From: Acanthochlamys bracteata
Lineage: Eukaryota; Streptophyta; Magnoliopsida; Pandanales; Velloziaceae
Direction of reading: 5' to 3'
Assembly: GCA_019914995.1 (NCBI GenBank)
Contig: CM034143.1
Span: 1,738,501 to 1,802,500, forward strand
DNA: 64,000 nt
The position numbers were made by a program, and so were the translations under genes. The notes below the pieces were generated by a model. That model saw nothing but the letters and a program-made list of their open reading frames with translations, was not told the origin of the DNA and did no database searches. Of the stretch, positions 24,789 to 39,300 are shown one piece after another (the stretch's first letter is position 1; each line of letters starts with the position of its first letter).

Positions 24789-27563
24789 CTACAGAACTGA
24801 GAAAACCCACTTCATCCATACTAAAAAGCAATACTTAGATAGGTAGTTTGGTAAATCACCCTGCACAAATACGACTGCAATTGTCAAAACACACACAAAA
24901 AATCCAACTAATACCTAAAATAATATTCGAGATAACATGAGTAATGCAGCAGGCTGATGGTCAAACTACAAAAATAAAGGGCTTAATTTTTCCTTTCATT
25001 TCTCATGGACTAATTGTTCATGACTGATAAAAGGTAACAGCAGCACTCTGCAAAAAGGGATCTGGATCTATCTATAAAGTAGGAAATAGAAATGAGCTAT
25101 ACAGCTGTGCAAACCATGAGGTTTAGAAAAAGTCTTGGTAATCTCACTTTTAAAGAACCATGAACCTTTTGTCCACTTCTACATCCAACAAAGCAATGGT
25201 ATCTACTCTAAATCCCTTGGACATTCAAAGCCCATAAGGTGCTTGTAAATACATCTCTCGAGATTGTTACAACGCTACTATAAATTCAGAATTCTAATTA
25301 TATGAGTCAGTTAGTGGATTCATCGAAACAACTCTTCTAGAGAACCGTGAGAAACATTCATTTTAGTCATTATATCCCTTTCAAGAAACTCTGTCAGGTC
25401 ATCTAGGTTCATATTTCTTTCTAACAGAAACATTCGAGTAGTGCAGCAGTTTCACATTCTCCAGAGGAACTACAGTCTCTAGTTGGCATGGCCTAACTTC
25501 AATATCCACGAACAAAGCCAAGAAATCATTCCAAACTCTTTTGATACTTTGCTTTTGCAATGTCATTACTACTTTCCATCATCATTAATACCAGTTTTCT
25601 ACTTTTTCTCATTGGCTTTTTGTCTTTTCTATATGACATTCCTCCTTATCTACGTTCTTACTTCTGATTAAGGCCATGTTTGGCATGTTTGGGTGGCTTT
25701 TGGCTTTTTAAGTCCAAAAAAGTCATGCACAGTGCGAAAGAAAGTTCTTTCAAATTTTGGAGGGCATGAGTAAATTGTACGTCATGGGAGAATTTTACGT
25801 ACCCTTTTTTCAAAAAACCATAAACAAAATTTCTGAAAAGCTTTTTCTTCAAAAAGCCTACTTTTCAGCTATACCAAACATGGACTAAGTCTTATTTATG
25901 AAACATATCTCATTTATTTAAATAGAAGACTTTATGTAAGTTCAAAAGACCAAAGTTATGATATCAGGAAGACCAAGTTATGATGTCAGGAGAGGAAAGA
26001 AAACATACAACGTGCCATATACTGGAGTAATGATCAGTTGAAAGAAACCAGCTCCCTTGATGTGGATTCTGCCATCCACTTGATGATCGAAATTCTAGAA
26101 GATCATAAATATAATCATCACGATAACGCCTCTTCCTGTTCTTATGTCTCTTCTTATGCCTCTTGTGACCTTTGACAGAGACTCCATCACTCTCGGAATC
26201 ACTGTAGTTTTCATCATCTTGAGTGGACTGCATTAGAGAATACTGGCTAGCCTTCCGATGACTAATACCATTTGCTTTAAACAACAATTCCCATGATTCA
26301 TGTGTCTTGCAATCGACTGAAAGAAGATAATGAAGAGCCCAGGACTCCAATGCAATCCACTTTATTGCAACATCCCAGTCCATTTTCCTGCATTCCTTCA
26401 TGAGAGCCCAATGCTCAGAGCTGCTGCTACTCTTGAATGTTTTAAGAATTTCATCAACCTTTTCTTTCTTGTCTTGATACTCTTCTTCTCCCAAAATTTG
26501 TAGAAGTTGTCGTCCCTGATTAATAATAGCATTTAAAAGATACAGTTGATTAAGATTGATGCTCTCCATGCACCTTGATAAAACAATCTCAAGCCAATAA
26601 GCTGGATGCTCGAACTCCTTCGACTGCATTGTTGCAGTCAGTCGTTTACCAACAGAGTTAAGAAAGGCTAAGAGACTATCCTCATCAAGAAGGATAAGTA
26701 GATGCTGTGCAAGAAACGAGAACTCCTCTTCTGTGAAAAACTCCTCAATAACTGACCATATATCCTCCAACTTCTCCTTGTACATGAACTTTAGAAACTC
26801 ATCAACAAAGAACTGCCTATCCAAGTCCAAAATTTTCCCATCTTTGACAACATCAGCAAGCTCTTTCGAAGTCCAAAATTCTGGCACATATTCTAAAAAG
26901 TTTTCAACCGTCTGCAGGATATCTAAATCTTGAAAATAATGAGGCTTTGTAGCCACTACAGCTGGTGACTGCCCATGCCTTCCCTTCCACTCAAGTTCTT
27001 CCCAGCAACTCTCCCGATTCACAAAAGCATACTGAGACAATGCTCTAGCACCTTTCTTATGTCCGGATTCACCAACACCCGCAAAATTATCAAACCATTG
27101 CAATATACGCTTCGGATTTCCTGGAAAAAAATGTCAATTTTCATCAACGAGTCAAACTTTCTGCAAACTCCTATTTACAAACTGTTAACTACGCAGATCT
27201 AAAACCCAAATTACCTTCGAAAAATTTCTCCAGAATATAACTTTTCTTAGCGATAATCAGGCCCATTTTTTCAGGGCTCTTCTCAAAAACCAGCCTGAGA
27301 ACTTGAGCAGCAACTTCTTTCTTACTTGATTCCGATCGCAAAAGCTCAACAAAAAGCTGTCTTTGATTGCGAGGATTAATACAACGAATGCTAGCAATAG
27401 AATTGCAAAGCCATAATCTAGCTTCGTTTCTTCCCGAAGAGATTATAACCGACCACATAACCGATTCAAGCTTTTCTAACAAGTCAATCCTCTCTCTGAT
27501 TACGTTTTCATCGAAATTAATAGTACCTGATGATTCTGGTGTCGACAGAAATAACTCCAACAT
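24789..27563 (-). CDS. Uncharacterised plant protein, 510 aa
   Basis: Three coding exons on the minus strand: 27563-27215, 27120-26009 and 24860-24789. The last is separated by a 1.1-kb intron with a GTATGT donor. Phases agree throughout and the product is 510 aa. It is mostly alpha-helical in character, with leucine-rich helices (for example ILLDEDSLLAFLNSVGKRL) and an N-terminal half with possible HEAT/ARM-like helix pairs, but no motif I can name. A basic cluster GHKRHKKRHKNRKRRYRDD (about residues 434-452) looks like a nuclear localisation signal. The 23-residue terminal exon carries YLSKYCFLVWMKWV, a motif I associate with the C-terminus of unnamed plant orthologues. Stopping at the unspliced stop near 25964 would lose this. 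A (GAA)n tract lies in the leader. Function unknown. Confidence 0.8.
25672..25885. mobile_element. Tourist-like MITE with TAA target duplication
   Basis: The 214-bp element begins GGCCATGTTTGG and ends CCAAACATGGAC, good terminal inverted repeats, and is flanked on both sides by TAA (25669-25671 and 25886-25888). TIR sequence and the 3-bp TAA/TTA duplication fit PIF/Harbinger-type Tourist MITEs. It sits in the last intron of the 510-aa gene. Confidence 0.8.
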
Positions 27564-27596
27564 TTTTCAAATTTAGGATTATTTTTTCTATCAACT

Positions 27597-27622
27597 GAGA
27601 AGAAGAAGAAGAAGAAGAAGAA
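27597..27622. repeat. (GAA)n microsatellite
   Basis: About eight AAG/GAA units lie 35-60 bp upstream of the start codon of the 510-aa gene, so they are probably in its 5' UTR (a TTC run in the transcript). Confidence 0.85.
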
Positions 27623-28026
27623 ACTTTTACAAAATAAAGAAAAAAAAAATTAAAGAAACGAAAAAGAAAACTTAGAACTACCTGGCTAGACTTTTGTTCA
27701 ACACCACCGCCATGGCACGTGCAATGCGATCGAATAAGGCACGTGCATGCCACGTGATTTCTAGGTTCAAGTCTTTTTCTGGTTCAACTTGAAATCTGAT
27801 TGAGTTAAACTAGTGATCTGAATCTGATCGAGTTTCTGAAAATAAGTTATTAAAAATTAATTTATGAGAATAAAATATAATAATAAATTTAAAATTTTAT
27901 AAAAAAATTTACTTTTAAAATATTTACGGTAAAACAAGCAAGCTCTTTAGTGTTTCTTCAAACTTCTGGTATTGCAGTTCCTATGGATTTCGAAAATCTA
28001 GTTAAAAACTTGAACAATTTCAAAAC

Positions 28027-28275
28027 TACATAAAATGTGTTCGAAATTGCTTTTAGAATTAAGTTTTTTTAAAATAAAAAATATTTTTATTTTTTTTAAA
28101 ATAAATTCTATTTTTATAATTAAAAATAAAAAATAAAAAAATTTTAGTATATAAAATTTTTCTATATTTTTTAAAATTTTAAATAAATTTTCTAAATTTT
28201 TATACAAAATATATTAAAAAATATGAATAAAAATTTTAAAAATTATTTTTTTGAAAAGTAATGCCAAATATCCCC
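28027..28275. mobile_element. MITE, 'AATGCCAAA' family
   Basis: An AT-rich block ending AAAAGTAATGCCAAATATCCCC, with interior words shared with the copies at 19377-19609 and 52909-53169. The left end is degenerate (GTGTTCGAAATTGCTTTT). Confidence 0.45.
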
Positions 28276-28687
28276 AATGCAATAGGAAATTTCTATCTCG
28301 CATGATCCCTTGGTTTATCTAAGAGCTATTTATTTACCAAAAAGAAAAGGAGCTACACCTTGATCATTATACGAAGATGCAAGTTTCTCAGTTGTTGTTA
28401 ATCTGTCAGATTCCTCAAACTGCTGTTTGTATAAAAAAGCTTGGTAAAAAATTTCGAAAATTTGGGCAGATATCACCAGTTACGGTCGATTAAGGTGGTT
28501 GTATTGTGTTGATTAGAAAAAGCTAACACTCTTTCCACTTTCCAGCTAGATATATTAGTTCAACTCTTCGAACAACAGACTGTAAATTTTGAGTACAACA
28601 CCATACACCAGAGCATTGAAGTCTCTTATGCTTCTCTTTGTACTTCATTCCTTAGTTGCAAAACAACCTTCTCCAGCAACCGCAATG

Positions 28688-29167
28688 CTAAACTCTATGA
28701 AGGCTGCGGAAGAAATAATATGAATTCATCAGTTCTGAGACTGCCTTGCCCTTTTCCCTTTGCTTGGCCATGGCTACCTTCATGGCTTCCTTTTCTTTTT
28801 TTGCTTGCAAGAACCTTCGCTTGCAGGGCAACAGACGTGGATCTTTCTTCTCTTCTTGAGGTGGCGGCGGAGCTGGTCTTGCAGCCATTTGCATCCGCAG
28901 GAGCTAACGTAACACCAACAATAAGAATATATATACATGAATTCCCTGTACAAGAAATCAAATTATTCATCTTTGCAAATACTGCGAAGTACTAACTGGG
29001 AATAGAGAAGCAAACCTCTGCCTGCAATCTTAAAACTTCCGTTCTCCTCATTTGTGACTGCATGCAGAACACCTCAGGTTAGGTAGTGAATTCATTGAAG
29101 ATCATACAGCGACAAGGGAAAGCATAGAAGCAGCGGCCATAGATACTATAGGATGAGCCATCATCAT
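28688..29167 (-). CDS. Possible small basic protein, unrecognised
   Basis: On the minus strand two well-formed exons are in phase: 29057-29016 (SQMRRTEVLRLQAE) and 28903-28688 (LLRMQMAARPAPPPP...SLHRV, stop TAG), both bounded by AG and GT sites. An upstream exon with MMMAHPI... starts at 29167. Its donor is either at 29107 (50-nt intron, unusually short) or at 29146 (89-nt intron). Translation could instead begin at the ATG inside exon 2 (MRRTEV). The product is about 92-105 aa: a charged helix, a Pro-run, then a very basic Lys/Arg/Gln segment (QAKKEKEAMKVAMAKQREK). This suggests a coiled coil or nucleic-acid contact. I do not know the family. It may be the tail of a longer gene. Confidence 0.42.
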
Positions 29168-30034
29168 TCGATTTTGAATTCAATTCTACTCTCTCTTTGT
29201 AAAATTTTAATTACTATTATGAAATTTACTTTCATACTAAATTTTATTTCTATCAAAATTTAAACTTTAAATTTTTACTTGTTTCAAATACCACTCAAAT
29301 CTCCATGTTTACCAAACTCTACTTTTTACTAAATTTTACTTTCATAAAATTCAATTTGTATTTAAAACACGCTCTAAACTGTATCAATGACAAGTCCCAC
29401 TTGTACAAACGACCAATTCACATATCCAATAGGAATGTTTCCATTGGTTGCCACATGGAAAAGATGTATGTTGCCATGAAAATTTTATTTGAATATGAAA
29501 TAATAAATAAAAATAAAAATAATATAAATATACAATAATTATTTAGTTTCATAATTTGAATATTATTAATAATGAAAAGTAAAAAATTATTCTTGTTTAC
29601 TTAGAAAAGTAAAGTGAAAAGTAAATAAAATATTTTTTTTAAAAGTCTAAAACTTATATTTGAAAATTTTTGAAAACTTTACATATATAATATAAGGAAC
29701 AGAGTCCATAAAAAAATTAATTTTAAATAAAAGCATCAATAACCACTATACACGAGCACCATATTCAAAGGAAAGTAATTAAATAAGCCCTGCAAGAGAA
29801 GTATCAACCAGCTAAGGATATAGAAACCATTTCGCATTTTTAGTACATATGCAATAGTCATTTACTAGTGTATCCATAAATAACTACTTTCCATTGGAGC
29901 TCAACCTAAGTGGATTTGACAGTCAAAATTTCTGGCAAAAAACTAGATGTTCTCACTGAAGTCAAACAGGGAAATACAGGAAAAAATAACACCTAAGCAA
30001 AGTAAATTTCTGGCTAAGTAACTCAGAAGCACTT

Positions 30035-33716
<3,682 letters not shown>

Positions 33717-33819
33717 TTGCGATGCTGATTCGTTGGAGAAGACGGCTGCGGAAGGAGAAACGAAGAGAATAAACCAACACGAGGGTTTTATGCACGCCGC
33801 AGACAGTTCTCAGTTTATA

Positions 33820-33827
33820 AAACCCTA
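33820..33827. promoter_or_regulatory. Telo-box upstream of RPL5
   Basis: AAACCCTA lies 104-111 bp upstream of the RPL5 start codon. Telo-boxes near transcription starts are a known hallmark of plant ribosomal protein genes and usually work together with site II elements, which are present about 70 bp further upstream. Confidence 0.65.
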
Positions 33828-33895
33828 CTGAATTCAATCAACGGCAGAGATTAGTAAATATAATCCAACTGCTGATATTTTTTCAAAACTTTACT

Positions 33896-33968
33896 TGGGC
33901 TAAATGGGCTAACGGCTTTAATTAGCCCCGCCTTAGATCTTAAACGGGCCAGATATTTGTAACGGGCT
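33896..33968. promoter_or_regulatory. Cluster of site II (TGGGCY) elements upstream of RPL5
   Basis: TGGGCT occurs at 33896-33901 and 33905-33910, with further GGGCC/GGGCT words at about 33945-33950 and 33963-33968. TGGGCY site II boxes are bound by TCP factors and are typical of plant ribosomal protein and growth-linked promoters. Confidence 0.6.
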
Positions 33969-34003
33969 TGTCACTTAGGTCGACTAAAACGAGAGCAAGA
34001 GAG

Positions 34004-34268
34004 TTCGAGCCCGTTTGAGATTGTGTTTTTCCAACTATATTTTTTAATTTTTAATTTTATATTTTTTAATATATATTTTATAAGTATTTAAGAAATTTAT
34101 TTAAAATTTAGAAAGTGTAGAAAAATTCTAACGTAATGAGATCTTTTTATTGCATATTTTTATTATTTTTTTTAGAAATAAAAAATATAGAACTTATTTT
34201 TTAAAAAAGATAAAAATATCTTTCATTTCAAAAAATTTCTATTTCATAAGCACTTCCAAACGCACCCT
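34004..34268. mobile_element. MITE, 'CACTTCCAAACGC' family, near RPL5 promoter
   Basis: The right end is AAGCACTTCCAAACGCACCC. The left end CCCGTTTGAGATTGTGTTTTT is a weaker inverted match. The interior is AT-rich and shared with the other copies. It sits about 290 bp upstream of the RPL5 start codon, just beyond the site II cluster. Confidence 0.5.
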
Positions 34269-35042
34269 TCGACTTATCGGGAACACGTGATCACAGTGTG
34301 AGGGATGTACAGGAGTTTTATAATTTAAAAAATATATTTTATATATATAATATAATTACAATAAAAATAATAAAATATTCTGATATAAACTTATTATTAA
34401 TGGATTTACTATGCTACGGAATGCCATCGATTTCTCTAAAAAATTATTCTTTAGAGTTTTTATCATCTGAAATCTTTATATTTTGTTTGTCATTGTTATG
34501 ACATTACATAAGATTTTTTTAAATTTTAGTTTTTCAATAATTTCTTTAGAACACTAAAAAATTTGTATCTTTGATCACATTCTGTTGAATGCATGTACCA
34601 TCAGTTAGAATTTTGCATAGATATGAGATGTATGCTAATTTTATGAGGTGTCATATATTGACAGATATCTTTTTTTGTAGGAACAAGAATTTTATATTCA
34701 TTTCAGAAGATTTCACAATTGATGAAAAACAGTTTGTTTCCTCTTCGAGATGGAATTTTTGCTCAATATGTATTATTGAGGTGTCATAGTTCAATAAGTA
34801 TGAATTCTCTCGTTGTAAAAATATCTACAGATAAGTTTTTTAGATTCTTATACTGATATCCTACCTAAATAACTTTGATGATATTGTGAATAAGATAATG
34901 TCTTTGATAAAGAGGGAGAACTATAACAATGGCCCAATAGAAACTAATAATGTATATAATACGATTGATGATTCACATTTGATAGATGATTTAGTTTAGT
35001 GGTTCACAACCAGATATAGAGAATAATGCTAATGGCAATAGT

Positions 35043-35519
35043 GTGTTAGAGGAACCTCTAAAGCCATCAAATAGTTTCCTAACATTTTCAGATTCATCTA
35101 ATAATACTGAACTCTCTGGTTTTACAATTTCTCTTGATCAAAGCCCCAATGCTTTAGTAAAAACTGTATTACCTTTTGCAACTGTAGTTGTTTATATATC
35201 ACATAATTTTCAACACCTATGTATGATTGGTGAAATTGTAGCATACACAACTCTTTTAATTGATTATATATATATCAAAAAAGGTATATATATAATTTCT
35301 CTTGATCAAAGCCCCGATGCTTTAGTAGAGACTGCATTATCTTTTGCAACTGTAGTTATTTATATATCACATAATTTTCAGCACCTATGTATGATTGGTG
35401 AAATTTTAGCATACATAACTCCTTTAATTGATTATATATATACCAAAAAAGCTATAAAAAATGTTCTGTTGGTGTTTGTGTCAAGATTTGTCCTCCTTGG
35501 TGCCTTTGCCTTCACATAA
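35043..35519 (+). CDS. 158-aa ORF with internal tandem duplication, unrecognised
   Basis: An open frame of 158 codons runs from 35043 to 35519. It contains two near-identical units of about 175 bp (about 35125-35290 and 35300-35460). Each encodes ISLDQSPxALVxT and then a hydrophobic stretch (FATVVVYISHNFQHLC). The duplication length keeps the frame open. Codon usage and low complexity do not look like a conserved gene, there is no recognisable domain, and flanking sequence shows no exons. It may derive from an unknown transposon. Treated as doubtful. Confidence 0.2.
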   Translation: MLEEPLKPSNSFLTFSDSSNNTELSGFTISLDQSPNALVKTVLPFATVVVYISHNFQHLCMIGEIVAYTTLLIDYIYIKKGIYIISLDQSPDALVETALSFATVVIYISHNFQHLCMIGEILAYITPLIDYIYTKKAIKNVLLVFVSRFVLLGAFAFT

Positions 35520-36959
35520 TAAACAACAAATCACCTTTTCCGTCGCTGTCGTTCTTCTGCAGCATTCTTCCATCTCCATTCAATCTATGCCGTTAGTTTT
35601 CTCTAAAGAACTCTCTACTCTGTTATCTCAGTTCAGTCAAGCAAAATTGATTGAAAGTGGTTTTGATTTGAGTCTTCTGACACCACCAATAATGTGAAGG
35701 CTACGAATCAAAACAAGAAAGATAAGCTAAATCATTGGAACTCTCTTTTTTTTCGATTTCGAAGTTTTATTTTAGATTTTATATTATTGCTGTTGTTTTG
35801 GTTGATACATAGAATTAATTGAAATCTATATTATATCCATCATAATCTTACATTTTTTCGAGACTCTATCATGCACTTTTTCGAAAGCTTCACCTATGTT
35901 CTACTAGTAAATTAGAATCTCCCTAAAGATTTCCAACTCTTTTCTATTTTTTTATTTTGAATGGCTAGAAAGCTCTAAATTGATTGGCTGCATACTTGTT
36001 AATTCTATTTTAGACTAATTGATATCTTCTAATATATATCTATATTGATATAGCTTGTTGTTTAAACTCTTATTAGATATATTGTATTGAGATTTTTTTA
36101 TTTACTTATACTCTATTTACAAATTATCTGTAGGGAGTCCACCATATCAATAAAGGCTCATTTTGCTGGAAAAGCAGCTAGACGATGGCTGCACTCTTGC
36201 TGATACTATATTTAGAAAGGCACGGTAGTTTATTTGTTTAGTTGTTTTAATTAATCTTTTATTTTGGTTCCTCTTTATGTTGTACTAGTTTTTATCATCC
36301 AGTTTCTTGTAAGATGTATTTAATTATTCCAAGTGTAAGCTTTTTAACGGACAAACTTGTTGAGCTCAGTTGTTTCTAATTGAAAATATTTGTATACTTC
36401 AAAGTATGATAGCTGTATAATTATCAGTTTATTCCTAAAAGAAGATGATATGTCGTAAGTGTTAGTGTTGTTCATGGTGCACGGACAACTTACACAGATT
36501 TCACTCTAGAACTTATTAATAGACGATATGCTTATATACCTTTCTATGTAAGTAATGTTCATAGTATATTTATTTTGACTACTCATGGATGAACTACAAA
36601 CGGATGCATATATTTGGAAGACCCAATTCGATCCAATCGGATCTGATGATCGGATGGATTAGTTGGTGATCTAATAGTCCAATATTTTTTTCAAATCAAT
36701 GTTTGATTTGGATCTGCCTCCATACATGTAGATCGATCGATTCAATAGCTAACTAGTTATCTTCTCTTTTTTATTATTGATTTAGATCTAAGATACATAC
36801 GCGAATATGATTAAGCAGAGAGAGTGAGAGAGACAGACGGGAATACCTAACCCTAACCAATTAGTCAATCGGTTTATTTGTAAATCATTGTCACTCTCTT
36901 TCTTTTTGTTTTGAAGCGATCGCCACTATATGTGACTTTCGTCCGATTGAGATCGGATT

Positions 36960-39300
36960 AATTGAGCAAGCGCAACCATCTTCCGGCGGTCCTCTGCATA
37001 CACTTGACCTTCTCCATGATTCTTCGATTTATTCTTTCGACTAAACTATTGTATTATGGAGTGGCAGATATAGTCTTCTTACGTTTGATGCCATGTTTCA
37101 TATAGTAATATCTAAACTAGTGAGAATTCTTTACTGCTATCACTACCTAGCCACTTAGGAGATTTTTTAGTATCCTTTTTTACTACCATGGTATGAAACT
37201 TGAAAGTTTCAAAAACCTAATTAAATGCAAACTTTGTCTATGCATCATTGATATAAATAACAAAATATTTATTTACTCCTAATGACTCATTTTATGGGAC
37301 TACCTATATCAGAGTAAATAAGATTCAACATGTTTTTTTTTTTTTAAAAAAAAAGGTAGCAAAAATAACTCAAATGTTATTTTCTAAATAGACAAAACTC
37401 ACGAGCTTTACGAGGTGTACCTTTAACAAAGAGAATTAGGGACTTCTTTGTCGAAATCTTAAGGCATTTCTCACTCGTATGGCCTAACTCTTATGCCGTG
37501 GATCAGGAGATAAGTTTTTCATAGCGTTCAGCTCACTATTACAAACTTTAGTATATGATTTGTATAGAGTGCGACAATGCTTAGCCTTCTCAACCACCAT
37601 TGAAATCGTAACAGTGTTACTAGTGTCTTTCTTTTTTTGGCTTGTGCCCTCCTTTAATATCTCTTCCATACTATGCAATTCTTTTTCATATGGCCTTTTT
37701 TTCTATAATAATGTCAAGCACCTCCGAATCTAGACTTTAATTAACTGCGACCTCTGTGACGATATCTTAAATTTGTACTTTTTCTCCTCCTTCCGATGTT
37801 TATGACACATACTTAGTTACTGTCTATACTTGAAATTCTTCTCCTTACTTCTTCATTGAAACATAGCATTCTTGATATTTTTGATAGTAAGAACACCGTT
37901 AGAAGTAAAATTATTTGCAGTCAATAAGAACATCTCATAGTTGTCTAGTAAAAGAGCCCAAAAATAAGAATGATTACAGCTCATCCTCGATCGTCATGTT
38001 CATGGTGGCTAGCTGGTTGAGCATATTCTAAAAATTATTTTATGTGCTTAATGCTATCTTTATACTTCAGGTTGATAACATTTTTGATAAAGGTTTCAGC
38101 TTCACCAAGAGTGCAAGAACATCGGTCTCTTTAAACATATGGTAAAATATACTATCATCCATCCATTGTCTAATATGAACAATAGCTTTTCGATTTAGCT
38201 TTCAATCGGCTTCGGACATATCTTTTAATTTGCTTTTGCATTCTAATTGGCTCATGCAAATCTTTGCAGCGAAGAATGTCCTCCATCCTTGGTTTCAATG
38301 TCAGTCAATTAGAATTGTTGAATTTGATCATGGAGTTACCATTATCTTCCATCTTGCACCATTGAGTGAACCTGATTTAGGTACCACTTATTAGAAAGAT
38401 ACAACTTGAGGAGCTAATCTAAGATAAAAATTTTACCTAAAGATTAAACCCATACATAAGAAAGTTCAATGTTACACAAAAATTTAAGCTAATAGAGTAA
38501 AAACTTTCTCCGTACATTCAATCTAGTCTTTTTATCCATGTAGAATTAACTTGACTCATTCTTATACTCAAAAATCTTTTCCTTGAAGATGAGCTATCCA
38601 TATTTTTTTCTCCTCATTCGAGCACCACTATGGCATACCAAAAGCTTTCAGAGACCAGCTTGCTCTGAATCACCAGTTACCATATGCAACTCTATAGAGG
38701 TTACACTATTTTTAATCAGCTTATCATACTGCTAATGAGAGCCACAAAATACATCTGTTGTTCAAAATAGAGCTGAACTATCAGCTTTGACACCACGTTA
38801 GGATCGAGCAGTGGTACAATGCTTCTTTTACATTGTATCAAAGATATAAGATAAATAAGAGGATAATCTTATACATACAGTACTTAAGATTTGACAAATA
38901 TAAAAAAATACAAGTATATCACTCTCATAGTTTCACTATATTTGGAGTGTTATACTAACACTATTTCACTCTTAACTTTGTACGAAACACCTAACCCTCT
39001 CTTTGCTTAGAGTGAAACTCTTTTTCTCACATCGCTTTCTACCCCAAATAGTGAGATGATTTCTCCTGTTATATACATACATAGAAGCTTGGAAAAATAT
39101 GCTAGAAAAATTTTCATGCACATTAAGTTAGAATTATCTAGCTAATTTAGGCACCAGCTTAAACTGGATTTTTCTAGCAAAATACCTTACACGAATTTTT
39201 GCTAGTGAAAATCTAGAGAATAGGCTGGACTTCATCATGAGCTAGGTATAGCCTATAGTTTACCAAACTGATGGAAAATGCCTTTAAGGAAATTGATTCG
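36960..39300 (-). mobile_element. Decayed Ty1/copia retrotransposon, gag to integrase, truncated
   Basis: Translated on the minus strand, 38360-37720 resembles copia (TNT1-like) Gag: MEDILRCKDLHEPI, NQLATMNMTIEDEL and a TSNGVLTIKN-like block. A worn zinc knuckle GHMKKNC lies near 37690. From 37330 to 36990 there is integrase: LNLIYSDIG, FYKYYYMKHGIKR-like and ERINRRIMEKVKCM. Many in-frame stops and frameshifts break every block, so it is inactive. A tRNA-Met-type primer site candidate (TGGTGTCAAAGC) lies at about 38785-38800, so the 5' LTR should lie in 38.8-39.3 kb. No reverse transcriptase or RNase H and no 3' LTR were seen, so the 3' part is lost. Confidence 0.72.

Larger units (their letters stand above)
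33970..36950. other. AT-rich intergenic stretch with a tandem-duplicated ORF
   Basis: This holds a MITE at 34004-34268 (right end AAGCACTTCCAAACGCACCC) and then unassigned AT-rich DNA. The tandem-duplicated ORF at 35043-35519 is listed separately. Nothing else is recognisable as a gene up to the copia remnant. Confidence 0.5.

Noticed and set aside
25964..26008. Stop codon near 25964 as the true end of the 510-aa gene
   Set aside because: A strong GTATGT donor at 26008 and an in-phase terminal exon at 24860-24789 with a family-like C-terminus give a better model.
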